Source: Candidatus Mediterraneibacter avicola
GTDB taxonomy: Bacteria; Bacillota; Clostridia; Lachnospirales; Lachnospiraceae
NCBI GenBank assembly: GCA_019115385.1
Contig: DXDR01000093.1
Span: forward strand, 1 to 64,000
Direction of reading: 5' to 3'
DNA length: 64,000 nucleotides
The notes beneath the pieces were generated by a model, which saw only the letters and a list, made by a program, of their open reading frames with translations, ran no database searches and was not told the origin of the DNA. The stretch's first letter is position 1. The number at the start of each line of letters is the position of its first letter. The position numbers and the translations under genes were made by a program. This document shows positions 26,607-37,169 of the stretch, piece after piece.

Positions 26607-29600
26607 CTATTTTCTCCGTTTTACTTTTACTGCAACAATCGTTCCTGCTGCTGTAAATGCAAGGACACAAGCTGCCGCCATCGGGTATACGTTTGTGGTA
26701 TCTCCGGTCTGTGGCGCTTTGTCTTTATCTGTGTCTTTTCCATCGTCCTTGTTCTGATCGCCGCCCGGTTTTTCTTCATCTGTTCCCGGCTGCGGATCTG
26801 GAGTTTCTACAGCTTTATCTGTATATACGAGCGCGTAGGTTGAGAACCTGTCTGTTGAGAAGGTGATGATACCTGTGCTCTCGTTATAGCTGCTTCCGAT
26901 AATCTGGGCTTCTCCGTCATGTACACGCACGATCTGATAGGTCCTGTCTATCGTTGGATCTGTGTTGCGCAGGTTCTCCGGCACTTTAAAGGTGATGGTC
27001 ACCGTACCGCTGGTATTCTCCACTTCTTCGGGAGCGGTAGCGCCTATCTGTTTCATCAGCGTCACATCCAGATACATACCGACCTGTGCTTCGCCTATAA
27101 CTGCTTCTACCAGGGCTTTGTCCGCCTCGGGCACAACTGCCGTGATATCCTCTACCACCAGATAGATGTTAACATCTACGCCGGAAGCTACCTGTTCCTT
27201 CTCGTCCTCTGTCAGGACTGCGTCTGCCAGGGAGCCAGTGTCTCCGGCCAGATCTGCGTTTCCTGCATTTTCCTCAGGATTCGTTGTATCTGTCACGTCG
27301 CCGGCGCCTACGGAAGAGCCGTCGGAGGTTACTTCCACTGCGGTGGAGTATTCCATCTCAAAGCCGCTGTATTTTGCAGTTACAGTAGCTGTAACAATAG
27401 CTTTTCCTTCTCCCACTGCTGTGATCGTGCCGTCCGCATAGGCTACAACGCTTTCATCTTCTGATGTATACGCAACAGTAACCAGCTCCGCCACGGTATC
27501 CGGTACGGTAAACAGATCCTGTGTCTCTCCCTCTTTCAGAGTAGTCTGAGATACCGGGTCTGCAATATGTGCAAACGGGTTGACCGCCTCTTCCATATAT
27601 TCCAGATTATCCATTGCAAGCTGCAGGTCTGCCGCCGCCTTTTCTACTGCAGTATAGGAATTCTCTGCATTTTCTGCGTTTGCGATTGCTGTTTCCAGTC
27701 TTTCTCTGCTTACATCCGTCAGATACGTTGTATCAATGTCTTTCGCCTCTTCGATCAGAGCTTCCAGTTCGCTTCGGTCAAGCGCCGGAACGGTGAATTT
27801 AAACTCTTTCTCCGTAGTCAGCGTGCCGTTTGTGACCTTTGCCGTCAGCGTTACTTCTTTTGTTGCAGTCGGGCTTGTCACTGAGCCATCCGCCGCGATT
27901 ACATCACTGTTGTTGCTGGACCACTCGATCGTCGTGCCCTCTGTCAGCACATCCGGAAGCTCCAGGTCGTAAATAATCTGTGCGGAACTGCTGTTTTCTC
28001 CAAGGAGCGGATGCATGATCAGCGTACGGTCTACCATATCTTCAAATGCGGCCTGGAATGTCTCTCTGGCCTGATCCTGCACCTCTTCTGCGGACATGGC
28101 AATATTATAAACCTTTACGTCGTCTACCAGGCCTTCAAATCCCGGATCCCAGAAGTTTACGCCCAAGTAAATGTCCGCGTTTGTCCCGTTTAACGGATCG
28201 TTGCTGATATCCTGTCCCATGCCGATTCCGTCTACATAGAGTGTAGTGGAACCTGCTGTTCCGGTGATCGTGATCTGATGCCACTCGCCGGACGGGATCG
28301 TGGAATTTGCAAGAGTCGCCCACTGACCGACCACGCCGCCGTTGCCCCAGAACTTCACTTTATTTGTATTGTTCTGGCTTCCGGATATCGCGATCCAGTT
28401 CTCCGGGTCATGATATCCCATGAACATAACAACCTGGTTTCCGGCCAGCGCGTCCTCTGAATTCATCCAGAAAGAAACCGTATACTCTGTTCCCAGTTTC
28501 TCCTGATTCAGCTTCAGTCCGTAGTCGCCGAGGCGTACTGCCTGGCCGCCGTCTCTGCCTTCGCCGTATGCCGTAGTTCCGGTGTATGCTTCAAGACCGG
28601 TAACAAGGGCAGAAGCTGCTGCCTCCCCGCTTACGCCATTATCAAGATTTCCATCAAAATCAAAGGACGCAGCCAGGGTATCCTCCAGGCTTCCGGTAAC
28701 TGCAACGGTTGTCGTAGCCTTTTTTGTCGCCTCGCCAAGCTGTACAGTTGTTGTAACTGTTGTATTGCCTTCGCTTACAGCTTTAACAGTACCGTCGTCT
28801 GATACTGTCGCCACATCTTTATTCTCACTCTCATATGTAACTGTCGGATCGGAGTCCGCAACGATTACCGGCATGGAAACTTCGATCTTCTGGGTTCTTC
28901 CGACCACCATGTTCATAGACTCTGTAGCGGTGATGCCCTCTTTATCCAGAATGTCTTCCGCCGGAGTTACCGCATCATAAAGGCGGTATACCTCGCCCTC
29001 GCTGAGGGTACGGTTATAGACCTTTACTTCGTCCACCGCTCCGGTGAACTCCGGATCCCAGTTAGTTGCACCGATATAAATATCCTGATCGTCTCCGACA
29101 AGAGGCGCATTGCTGTTTCCGGATACCTTCATTTCACCATCCACATATAAAGCCACAGTGGACGACGTCCCGGTAATCGTAACCTGATGCCATCCGCCAG
29201 CTCCGATATCGGTCCGGCCTAATTCGGTCCAGCCGTATCCATTTCCATTCGCCCAGAATTTATATTCCCCACTCTGTCCGGCAACTGACAGCCATTTCTC
29301 CGGAGAATGATATCCGAGGAAGACGCCGCTCTGGTTATCTGCAGGAGCGCCGTCCGGCTTCATCCAGAGAGAAACGGTAAAGTCCTCGCCCAGATTCTCG
29401 CGGTTCAGCTTCAGGCCATAGTCGCCGAGCTGGATTCCCTGTCCGTCATGGCCGGCTACATACTCGGGCGTACCGCTGTATGCGCCAAGACCGGTAATCA
29501 CCGCCGAAGCTGCCTCTCCTCCCTGTCCGTCTGTAAGGTTCTTATCATCAAAAGAAAATGACGCTACCAGTCCCTTCGTAAGATCATACTCTTCTGCCTT

Positions 29601-29687
29601 TACTTCTTTTCCCATTCCGGGAACAACTACAGATGTCAGAATCAGGGCACCTGCGAGAAGTCCGGATAAAAGATTTTTCTTTTTCAT
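26607..29687 (-). CDS. Sortase-anchored LamG/Ig-like protein without catalytic domain
   Basis: A 1026-residue surface protein: signal peptide (1-31), LamG-like domain (37-235), Big_2 Ig-like (255-332), second LamG (335-535), Ig-like (555-635), FIVAR-like three-helix domain (640-695), Big_2 (710-790), a domain shared with the 1805-residue GH43 protein (815-957, ending RFSTYALVYTD), an acidic Lys/Asp linker, sorting motif PQTGD (992-996), a membrane helix and KVKRRK. No GH43 catalytic motif is present, so it probably binds glycan at the cell wall rather than cleaving it (inference). It is the last gene of the GH43 operon, 34 nt after the secreted GH43 gene, with AAAGGAG as ribosome binding site. 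Confidence 0.85.
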   Translation of the reverse strand: MKKKNLLSGLLAGALILTSVVVPGMGKEVKAEEYDLTKGLVASFSFDDKNLTDGQGGEAASAVITGLGAYSGTPEYVAGHDGQGIQLGDYGLKLNRENLGEDFTVSLWMKPDGAPADNQSGVFLGYHSPEKWLSVAGQSGEYKFWANGNGYGWTELGRTDIGAGGWHQVTITGTSSTVALYVDGEMKVSGNSNAPLVGDDQDIYIGATNWDPEFTGAVDEVKVYNRTLSEGEVYRLYDAVTPAEDILDKEGITATESMNMVVGRTQKIEVSMPVIVADSDPTVTYESENKDVATVSDDGTVKAVSEGNTTVTTTVQLGEATKKATTTVAVTGSLEDTLAASFDFDGNLDNGVSGEAAASALVTGLEAYTGTTAYGEGRDGGQAVRLGDYGLKLNQEKLGTEYTVSFWMNSEDALAGNQVVMFMGYHDPENWIAISGSQNNTNKVKFWGNGGVVGQWATLANSTIPSGEWHQITITGTAGSTTLYVDGIGMGQDISNDPLNGTNADIYLGVNFWDPGFEGLVDDVKVYNIAMSAEEVQDQARETFQAAFEDMVDRTLIMHPLLGENSSSAQIIYDLELPDVLTEGTTIEWSSNNSDVIAADGSVTSPTATKEVTLTAKVTNGTLTTEKEFKFTVPALDRSELEALIEEAKDIDTTYLTDVSRERLETAIANAENAENSYTAVEKAAADLQLAMDNLEYMEEAVNPFAHIADPVSQTTLKEGETQDLFTVPDTVAELVTVAYTSEDESVVAYADGTITAVGEGKAIVTATVTAKYSGFEMEYSTAVEVTSDGSSVGAGDVTDTTNPEENAGNADLAGDTGSLADAVLTEDEKEQVASGVDVNIYLVVEDITAVVPEADKALVEAVIGEAQVGMYLDVTLMKQIGATAPEEVENTSGTVTITFKVPENLRNTDPTIDRTYQIVRVHDGEAQIIGSSYNESTGIITFSTDRFSTYALVYTDKAVETPDPQPGTDEEKPGGDQNKDDGKDTDKDKAPQTGDTTNVYPMAAACVLAFTAAGTIVAVKVKRRK

Positions 29688-29721
29688 TTATTTAATCTCC
29701 TTTCTTCATCCAATCCTGATC

Positions 29722-31656
29722 CTAACGGTAATCTGCATCTACAACTGTAATGGTTACGGAACCTTCCAGCTGCTCCCCGTTATACTCATAGGAAACTGTT
29801 AGTGTCTTTGTGCCTTTCGTGCTCATGTCGATCTCAGCTGCGTTGGTCGTGTAATCTTTCACGACTTCCGTCTTTCCGTCGTCCGTATTTACAAGAATGC
29901 GGATGTCGTCGTCGTTGAGCTTTTCTCCTGCCGTGTAAAGCCTTGTGGTCTTCAGCACGTCGCCGGAGGCTGCTCCCTGCTCCGTAGATACATAGAATGT
30001 AGCTGCCTCAGCGTCCGGATCCTGCTCCAGATACAGCGCGCCGTCGCGGCTTACCATGTAGTAGCCAGGGTACTGTACGCTCTCGAATGTAACTCCTTCT
30101 CCGGCAAATCCTTCCAGAGTGCGGAACGACATACGTTTTGCTTCATTCTCCGTGCCGCCTGCATCCTGTGCAAGGACAATGCGGATGGAACCGTCAGACG
30201 CCGGATCTCCCGCCGCCATGTAAAGTCCCGGTTTATTATTGGACTCGATGGAGACATAAGCCTCTGTGTTCACGCCTGCGGACAGGCTGTCAAAATCTTC
30301 GATCTTGGCCGGGTTGATCTCCCATTCCTTCTCTGTTCCGGTCTGGAAGAAGTCTACGATGATCTCTTTGCTTCCGCGGGCCGCCAGGCTTGGCGTGCTC
30401 CAGTCAGTCATCGGATAATCACCGTCATTTAACGTATTTTCAAACGGAACATTTGCCACAAACGCGCCGGCGCTGTCCTTGATCGTGCTGACCGTTCCGT
30501 TCAGGCCGACTGCAGTCTTGGGGATGGGATCGATACTTCCATCCTCGTTGATGTCGAACTTCTCGATGCATGCAACTCTCCGGTAACCGCTGCCGTGAGG
30601 CAGGCTTCCATCATGGTATACGAAATAAGTTTCGCCTTTGAAATCAAATACTGCCATATGGTTTGTATTTGCTGTAGCCGACGGTTCCATGATCACGCCG
30701 CCAAAAGTCCAGTCATTACTCATCAGATCATCCGTCGTAGCATATGCCATCTGTTCTCTCCAGTCGCATGCAAAGAACATGTAATACGGTCCGTAATAAT
30801 CACCATTTTCATCCTGCTGTCTGTAGTAGTAAGGAGCCTCTGTAAAGTGATGCCCTTCAAACAGATCGTTGTCATTGAATATCTCGATGCCGTTCATCTT
30901 GCCGATGACGATATCGTTCCCCTTCTCATAGCCAACGGACAGGTTATCCGGGTTGTTGTCCTGATCCTTGATCGTAACTGTCGTATCCGTGCAATTTACC
31001 TGGCATACGAAGAAACGGTTGTTTCCCCAGCCGACATAGACATTCCCATCTTCCACCCATGCCGTAGGATCGATATCCTCCCATGTATGGGGTCCGTCCG
31101 GCGTATCAATATTTCTGACAAGAGGCTGGCCAATATCTTTGAACGGGCCTGTCGGTGAATCCGAGATTGCCGCGCCGATACATTTGCCGCGGCCAACAGA
31201 ACTATTTCCCTCTGCACAGTAGAAGAAATAATACATATCTCCTACTTTTACTACCTGACTTGCCCATGCGGATACATTGTCATTTCTCCAGCTGACGTCC
31301 TGCATGGTCATGATTACGCTTTCATACTTCCACTCTACAAGATCTGTTGTAGAGTAGCACAGCCATCTGGGCATTTCATAGCCCTCTCCGGCGGATGTGT
31401 CCTGGCCAACATAAGCGTAAACCGTATCGCCGTCTACCATAATAGACGGGTCGCCGCCGTATATATACCCATTCTGCGCCGGTATGGAGATTTCCTCCGG
31501 CCCGAAGCCGAACAGCGGATTGCCGTTGCTGCTTTTTGCCAGAACTTTTTCTACCGGTTCCGAATCACTCGGATCCGCCTGTGCGGGAGACCCGCACATG
31601 GTAATGCCCGTAAGCATTACCAGTGCGCCCGCAAGAAGTCGTTTATGCATTTTCAT
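29722..31656 (-). CDS. Secreted GH43 glycosidase with AbfB-like domain
   Basis: A 644-residue secreted enzyme with a signal peptide cleaved near AQA-DPS (27). The five-bladed GH43 catalytic domain spans about residues 55-380. Candidate catalytic residues are Asp69 (YGGDPS, base), Asp196 (WEDIDPTAW, pKa modulator) and Glu273 (FTEAPYYY, acid). An AbfB/CBM42-like beta-trefoil (about 450-565: NTEAYVSIESNN, YPGYYMVSRDG) typically binds arabinofuranose side chains. A short Ig-like domain ends the protein. No sorting signal is present, unlike its neighbours, so it should be released or loosely held. Predicted alpha-L-arabinofuranosidase or arabinan/arabinoxylan-active enzyme. It lies 10 nt after the preceding GH43 gene. 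Confidence 0.88.
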   Translation of the reverse strand: MKMHKRLLAGALVMLTGITMCGSPAQADPSDSEPVEKVLAKSSNGNPLFGFGPEEISIPAQNGYIYGGDPSIMVDGDTVYAYVGQDTSAGEGYEMPRWLCYSTTDLVEWKYESVIMTMQDVSWRNDNVSAWASQVVKVGDMYYFFYCAEGNSSVGRGKCIGAAISDSPTGPFKDIGQPLVRNIDTPDGPHTWEDIDPTAWVEDGNVYVGWGNNRFFVCQVNCTDTTVTIKDQDNNPDNLSVGYEKGNDIVIGKMNGIEIFNDNDLFEGHHFTEAPYYYRQQDENGDYYGPYYMFFACDWREQMAYATTDDLMSNDWTFGGVIMEPSATANTNHMAVFDFKGETYFVYHDGSLPHGSGYRRVACIEKFDINEDGSIDPIPKTAVGLNGTVSTIKDSAGAFVANVPFENTLNDGDYPMTDWSTPSLAARGSKEIIVDFFQTGTEKEWEINPAKIEDFDSLSAGVNTEAYVSIESNNKPGLYMAAGDPASDGSIRIVLAQDAGGTENEAKRMSFRTLEGFAGEGVTFESVQYPGYYMVSRDGALYLEQDPDAEAATFYVSTEQGAASGDVLKTTRLYTAGEKLNDDDIRILVNTDDGKTEVVKDYTTNAAEIDMSTKGTKTLTVSYEYNGEQLEGSVTITVVDADYR

Positions 31657-31666
31657 AAGCTGCTTC

Positions 31667-34600
31667 TTAACCTCTCTTTCTGCGTTTCGTTATAACAACT
31701 CCCGCTGCCGCTGCAAATGCAAGGATGCATGCCGCCGCTGCCGGCAGGATGTTTGTTGTATCGCCGGTCTGAACCGCGCCGCCGTCATCCTCTGCAGGAG
31801 TGGATGTGCCTGGCTTCTGCGGATCTGCCGGGTCTTTATCAGGATCTTCCGGATTCACCGGATCCTTATCGGGATCTTCCGGATCGGCCGGATCAGTCGG
31901 ATCTGTTTCCCCGTTTACAGTTACCGGAATGGAAGCTGTCTTTGTAACTCCGTTTTCCGTATAGTAAACGATTACTTCCTCTGTTCCTTCGGTCAGCACC
32001 TCCGGTGCAAATGTCAGCTTATCCAGGGCGATAACCGCCGGTTCTCCCTTGTCGTAAGAGGCAGTTACTGTCATGCCGGCCGGGTCAAATGTTTCGCCTG
32101 CCGTGTATGTTGTCTTCGTTGGCTGTGCCGTAACCTGGATGTCTGTCAGTACCGGCGCCTGCGGATCTATTTCACGGTCCGTATATACAAGCGCGTATGT
32201 TGAGAATTTATCTGTCTTAAATGTGATCGTCCGGGTCTCCTCCGAATACTCGCAGGGGATAATCTCTGCTTTGCCCTCGTGAACCCGTATGATCTGATAA
32301 CTTCTCACAACTGACGGATCCGTATTGATAAGGCTGTCCGGAACCTCAAAGGAAATGGTTAAGCTGCCGTTTGTTTCTGTCACAGCTACCTCTTCCCCGT
32401 CGCCGATCTGTTTCCAGAGCGTCACTCCCAGATACATGCCCAGTTCCGCCTCGCCTTTTGCCTCTTCTACAAGGCCTGCATCCTCTGCCGGAACGCTTTC
32501 TGTTATATCTTCTACATCCAGACGAATAGAAGCATCCGCGCCGTTCTCTACAGCCGTCTTATCTTCATCCGTCAGAACCGCGCTGCCTAACGTCTCTTCA
32601 TCATCCGCAAGTGCTGCGTTTCCTGCATTGTCCTCCGGGCTGGTAGCGTCCTCAATAGTTCCCGGTGTATCAGAGGACTCGCTGACCTTAATCGTAACTG
32701 ATATAGTTTGATACCCGTCTGCCAGTTCCTGCTCCGGCGTCATGTTGAGCACCGGCGAACCGTCCGCCGCGATATTGACGGGCTGCAGGTATGCGTACCG
32801 GCACGGATCCTGAAGCGGGTCGCCACCGTGGCCTGCATGAATCTCTGCCGGACGCGCATGATAAACAATAATTACATTGCCATATTCATCCACAGTGAAT
32901 GAATTGTGTCCCGGCCCGGATACTTCATCATTGAAGTCTGTACTGGTCAGAACCGGATAATTTGATTTCACCCAGGAGCCTGCATCCAGCAGATCGTCGC
33001 CTTCATTTGCGGTAAGGAGACCCACGCAGTACTCGGAACCTGTTCCTGACGCTGAGAACGCCATATATACTTTGCCGTTGCTCTTGAATACGGCCGGCCC
33101 TTCATTTACCGTAGCCCTTACATACTCCCAACTGTACTCCGGGCTGGAAATGATCGTACACGGGCTGGTAAGCTGTGTCGGATTGGAAGGATCAATGGTT
33201 GCGATATAAATACTGGAGATACCTGTCTGGGTAAAGTCGGCCCATGCCAGATAACTCTTTCCTCCTGCCTCGAAATATGTCATGTCAAGTGACATGGCGT
33301 TCAGGCAGTTCTTTTCATCTCCGGCCATCGGTTTCACACGTTCCGGTGCATCCCAGGAGTCCGGATTCGTAATATCATCCGGGTTGTTGCATCTCATCAT
33401 GAACGGACGGAGCGTGCCGAACCGGTCGCCGCCGTTTGTTCCGGCTGTACTGATGATATACCAGTAATTACCAATCTTATGGATTTCCGGAGCCCAGATC
33501 CACTGGCTGTAGCTGTTGCCGGAGCCGTCGTCCCAGGATTCATCCCAGATCACAGTCTCCTGTGCAGTCTGCAGTCCGTCGATCGTGTCTGCCTCACGGA
33601 TAACCAGACGGTCATATCCGTCCGCTCCGTCTTTTCCGTTTGTCGGATAGGAACCGGTAAAGTAATATTTCCCGCGCTCTGCATCGTAGGTCATGAACGG
33701 GTCCGCTCTCTCCTCGATCAGCGGTTCTTCCGGATCGGTATAGGAGATCGTGCGCTGTACAGTACCTTTTACTGTATAGTTGCCTGATCCGTCGGAACCG
33801 ACATTTGCCAGGTCTTCCTCATCCCACACAACGCCAAGCTGTTTTGTGGAGCCGTCGGAATACTGAGCGGTCACGGTTTCGGGAAGTTCAATATCTTCTC
33901 CTTCCGTAACCTCTATGTCCTCCGGAGCGATCACTCCGGTATTCTGAATGGATGAGAATTTCTTCACAACCGCGTCATACTCGGCCTGAGTCAGAGCCGC
34001 CGTCCAGGGGGTCACCGCGTCATCCGGCGCTCCTGTCACCGACGGGAATGTGTAATCACTTGCCGTCACGCTGTCGATTGCTGTAAGATCCGCGCTTTCA
34101 GCCACCCATACATCGTCGTTTCCATCCTGGATAAATATTTTGTAAACGTTATCCGCACTGTCGTACACACAATTAACTGCCTTAATGGCTGCCACACCTG
34201 GTACGGAGAGCATTCTCTCATTGGAGTATGTGATCAGATCCGCCGAATCAAAGAGGATCAGATTGCTGTTATTGCCGCCGTCCGCCGCCACAACGCCGAA
34301 GCTTCTGTCCGCCTTGCGGAATATCTGCGCGGAGCTTAAGGATTTTGTACCTTTTGACGCGTACAGGATGGGCTGATTGCTGTGCAGTACGGAGTAGCTG
34401 TCGTCGCTCTCCCCTGCGATCTTCATGCCGCCGTTCTGTCCGGTCGCCGGCGCGTTACTGATGTAGGTCAGCAGATCCGGGCCCTCCGCAAGAACAGTAA
34501 GCAGAAATTCTTTCGTCATTGTTTTCACTGTTCCCGCAAGACTTACTGTTGCCGTAAGTGTTACAGGCGTGTTTTCGTCTGCACGGGTAACCTTTCCGGT

Positions 34601-37084
34601 ATTTCCATTAACCGTGATTGCCTCGTTATTGGACGTCCATGTAACTGTGGCTTCTCCGACTTCTGCCGGAAGGCTAATATCCGAAGAAATAAATCCTGCG
34701 TTCAGGGTCAGCCAGTCTGCATAGTCTTCAATATCTGAGTCTGGATCTACTGCAAGAACTGTAACCTCAAATTTCTTTACAACCTGGCGGTCGCCGTTGG
34801 TGATGGTCGCCGTTAGAGTTACTTTTGCATTCCCCTGTTCACTTGCCGGACGTGTTACTTTTCCAGTCTCAGCATCGATCGCTGCGTTGTCAGAAGTCCA
34901 TGTGATCGTTGTCTGTCCGCTGTTTCCTGCTGCGGGCAGGGTCATATCCCACTTCACTTCTGACGGAACAGTCAGCGCCGCTTCGTCTGCACTGAGGAGA
35001 TCCGTAATATAAATTTCACTTATCTCTCCCGCTGTCAGGGCGCGTCCATAAATCTCAACGTCATCCATAAGGCCTGAGAACTCATTGTCCCAGTTGTTTA
35101 CGCCAAGATAGATATCCTGATTTGTTCCGTCCAACGGATCATTTGACGTCCCGGAAGCGAACTGCTGTCCGTCCAGATATGCTGTTATAGTAGAATCTGT
35201 TCCGGTTATCGTCAGCTGGTGCCATGCGCCGGAATTCAGATCCGTCGTTCCAAGGGTTGTATGGCCCGGATAAACGCCGCCTGCTTCTTCTACGTCACGC
35301 GCCCAGAACTTCACATTTGCAGTGCCTCTTTTATTGCCCGAAACTCCGAGCCATTTCTCCGGGTCGTGATATCCCAGGAATGCTGTTACCTGATTCTCTG
35401 CGAATGTGCCGTCCGGTTTTACCCACATAGATACAGTAAAGTCTGTGCCAAGATCTTCCTTGTTCAGCTTCAGGCCATAATCACCAAGTCGAACTGCATC
35501 ACCTCGGAAACCTGCCTCGTATTTCACCTCGCCATTGTAAGCGCCAAGTCCTGTCACGATAGCTGATGCCAAAACGCCATTATTGTCTGCAATACTTTCC
35601 TCGAAGGTATATTCTGCAAGCTTGTCCTCCTCGGGATCAGCCATTTCCGCATTATATGCAGCTGCAACCTGTTCGTCCGACAGCGTATACTGATATACCT
35701 GAACCTCATCTACAAGACCTGTAAATTCCTTATCCCAGTTGTTCACGCCGATATAGATGTCCTGATTTTCTCCCACAAGGGGCTGATTTGTTTTTCCGTC
35801 CTGCCCGATTTCATATGCGACTGGCACGCCGTCCAGATACGCTTTTACTGTGGACTCGGAACCGGTAACAGTCAGCTGATGCCAGTCTCCGGCTCCAATA
35901 TTCATTTTACTGATTGTCGTATGCTTATCATATCCGCTTCCATTAGCCCAGAACTTGCATAAAGACGAAGCCGGAGTCCCCCATGGCGCTCCTCCGGAAA
36001 CAGCAAGCCACTTCTCCGGATTATAATGTCCGAGGAACATCAGCACCTGGTTTTCTGGGAATACATCATCTGCTTTCAGCCACATAGATACGCTGAAGTT
36101 CTCTCCCAAGTCTTTCTGGTTCAACCTCAGTCCGTAATCATTCAGCCGGATAGCACTGCCCTTGAAGCCTTCTTTAACATATTGCGCTGTGCCGTCTTCA
36201 TACATAAAGGTATCATCGCCGCCTGTCCTTGCCTTCATCGGCGTTGCGTCGTCTCCGCCCTCGCTGTTGGCAAGGCTGTTTTCAAAGGAAAACGTCGCCG
36301 TCTTAAACCCTTCCGGCTCACCGATATCTCTCAGATAATCTTTCTGGACTTCCTCGGCCGACGCCGTCGTATTGTAAACCTTCACGTCATCGACAAGACC
36401 GCGGAATATCATATCCTGCCAGAAGTTCACGCCGATATAGATATCGCCGTTTTCCTGAGCCAGCGGATGGTTTGTATCACCGCTTCCGATCTGAACTCCG
36501 TCCAGATATGCAGTCATTGTCGTATCTGTTCCGGTGATCGTCACCTTATGCCAGTCTGTATTGACATTTGTTGTTCCAAGCGTCGTGTGGGTGCTGTACC
36601 CGTTTCCATTCGCCCAGAACTTGCACAGTTCCGAACTTTCGCCATAAAGCGTTCCGCCGGAGAAGGCCACCCACTGTTCCTGGTTGTCTTCCTGAACCGG
36701 GTCCGAATCATTACAGCCCAGGAAGGCAATAACTTCGTTTTCCTTAAGCGCCCCATCCGGTTTTACCCAGAGGGATACGGTGAAGTTGTCGCCGAAATTC
36801 TCCTGGTTCAACTTCAGGCCGTAGTTATCATTCAGACGGATGGCCTGCCCGTTGCGTCCTGTTTCATAATCAGGCGAATCGGTATATTCTGTGATGCCTT
36901 TTCCTACGGTCACAGCCGCGTCTCCGTCTGTTCCGACGTCATTCGCCAGGCCGTTCTCAAAGGAGTATGACGCCACCAGACCGTCTTCCCCGGCCGCCTC
37001 TGCTTCGCTTACTCCGAATGTCGCCACAGACGTCAGTACCATTGCGCCCGCGAGCAAGCCGGATATAAACTTTTTACTTTTCAT
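31667..37084 (-). CDS. Sortase-anchored GH43 protein with three LamG domains
   Basis: A 1805-residue protein: signal peptide (1-31), three LamG-like domains (33-240, 262-480, 490-690), two Ig-like domains (695-780, 785-867), a non-catalytic propeller-like segment (870-1045), a Big_4-like domain (1046-1115) and GH43 (about 1121-1450). The GH43 has candidate catalytic Asp1128 (ERADPF), Asp1267 (SLDMTY) and Glu1328 (VNEGPA). A domain shared with the 1026-residue protein follows (1475-1637), then Big_3 (1645-1724), a DPxxPEDPDKDP linker, VQTGD (1771-1775), a membrane helix and KRRKRG. The start at 37084 has GAAAGGAAC upstream. Likely a cell-wall-bound arabinofuranosidase or arabinanase; substrate is inferred from context. 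Confidence 0.88.
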   Translation of the reverse strand: MKSKKFISGLLAGAMVLTSVATFGVSEAEAAGEDGLVASYSFENGLANDVGTDGDAAVTVGKGITEYTDSPDYETGRNGQAIRLNDNYGLKLNQENFGDNFTVSLWVKPDGALKENEVIAFLGCNDSDPVQEDNQEQWVAFSGGTLYGESSELCKFWANGNGYSTHTTLGTTNVNTDWHKVTITGTDTTMTAYLDGVQIGSGDTNHPLAQENGDIYIGVNFWQDMIFRGLVDDVKVYNTTASAEEVQKDYLRDIGEPEGFKTATFSFENSLANSEGGDDATPMKARTGGDDTFMYEDGTAQYVKEGFKGSAIRLNDYGLRLNQKDLGENFSVSMWLKADDVFPENQVLMFLGHYNPEKWLAVSGGAPWGTPASSLCKFWANGSGYDKHTTISKMNIGAGDWHQLTVTGSESTVKAYLDGVPVAYEIGQDGKTNQPLVGENQDIYIGVNNWDKEFTGLVDEVQVYQYTLSDEQVAAAYNAEMADPEEDKLAEYTFEESIADNNGVLASAIVTGLGAYNGEVKYEAGFRGDAVRLGDYGLKLNKEDLGTDFTVSMWVKPDGTFAENQVTAFLGYHDPEKWLGVSGNKRGTANVKFWARDVEEAGGVYPGHTTLGTTDLNSGAWHQLTITGTDSTITAYLDGQQFASGTSNDPLDGTNQDIYLGVNNWDNEFSGLMDDVEIYGRALTAGEISEIYITDLLSADEAALTVPSEVKWDMTLPAAGNSGQTTITWTSDNAAIDAETGKVTRPASEQGNAKVTLTATITNGDRQVVKKFEVTVLAVDPDSDIEDYADWLTLNAGFISSDISLPAEVGEATVTWTSNNEAITVNGNTGKVTRADENTPVTLTATVSLAGTVKTMTKEFLLTVLAEGPDLLTYISNAPATGQNGGMKIAGESDDSYSVLHSNQPILYASKGTKSLSSAQIFRKADRSFGVVAADGGNNSNLILFDSADLITYSNERMLSVPGVAAIKAVNCVYDSADNVYKIFIQDGNDDVWVAESADLTAIDSVTASDYTFPSVTGAPDDAVTPWTAALTQAEYDAVVKKFSSIQNTGVIAPEDIEVTEGEDIELPETVTAQYSDGSTKQLGVVWDEEDLANVGSDGSGNYTVKGTVQRTISYTDPEEPLIEERADPFMTYDAERGKYYFTGSYPTNGKDGADGYDRLVIREADTIDGLQTAQETVIWDESWDDGSGNSYSQWIWAPEIHKIGNYWYIISTAGTNGGDRFGTLRPFMMRCNNPDDITNPDSWDAPERVKPMAGDEKNCLNAMSLDMTYFEAGGKSYLAWADFTQTGISSIYIATIDPSNPTQLTSPCTIISSPEYSWEYVRATVNEGPAVFKSNGKVYMAFSASGTGSEYCVGLLTANEGDDLLDAGSWVKSNYPVLTSTDFNDEVSGPGHNSFTVDEYGNVIIVYHARPAEIHAGHGGDPLQDPCRYAYLQPVNIAADGSPVLNMTPEQELADGYQTISVTIKVSESSDTPGTIEDATSPEDNAGNAALADDEETLGSAVLTDEDKTAVENGADASIRLDVEDITESVPAEDAGLVEEAKGEAELGMYLGVTLWKQIGDGEEVAVTETNGSLTISFEVPDSLINTDPSVVRSYQIIRVHEGKAEIIPCEYSEETRTITFKTDKFSTYALVYTDREIDPQAPVLTDIQVTAQPTKTTYTAGETFDPAGMTVTASYDKGEPAVIALDKLTFAPEVLTEGTEEVIVYYTENGVTKTASIPVTVNGETDPTDPADPEDPDKDPVNPEDPDKDPADPQKPGTSTPAEDDGGAVQTGDTTNILPAAAACILAFAAAAGVVITKRRKRG

Positions 37085-37112
37085 AAATCTTGTTCCTTTC
37101 TTCACCAGCCTT

Positions 37113-37140
37113 TTCCGGCGGAAGCGGTCTCCCGCCGGAA
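37113..37140. other. Intercistronic hairpin in the GH43 operon
   Basis: Perfect 9-bp stem TTCCGGCGG/CCGCCGGAA with a 10-nt loop, in the 85-nt gap between two GH43 genes. No T-run follows on the minus strand, so RNA processing or stabilisation is more likely than termination. Confidence 0.6.
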
Positions 37141-37169
37141 TTGCTGATGTCATGATTTTAAATCACTTT

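Noticed and set aside
29722-31656. Lipoprotein anchoring of the AbfB-containing GH43
   Set aside because: A Cys occurs in the signal peptide (ITMC), but Met at -1 does not fit a lipobox; a signal peptidase I site AQA-DPS fits better.
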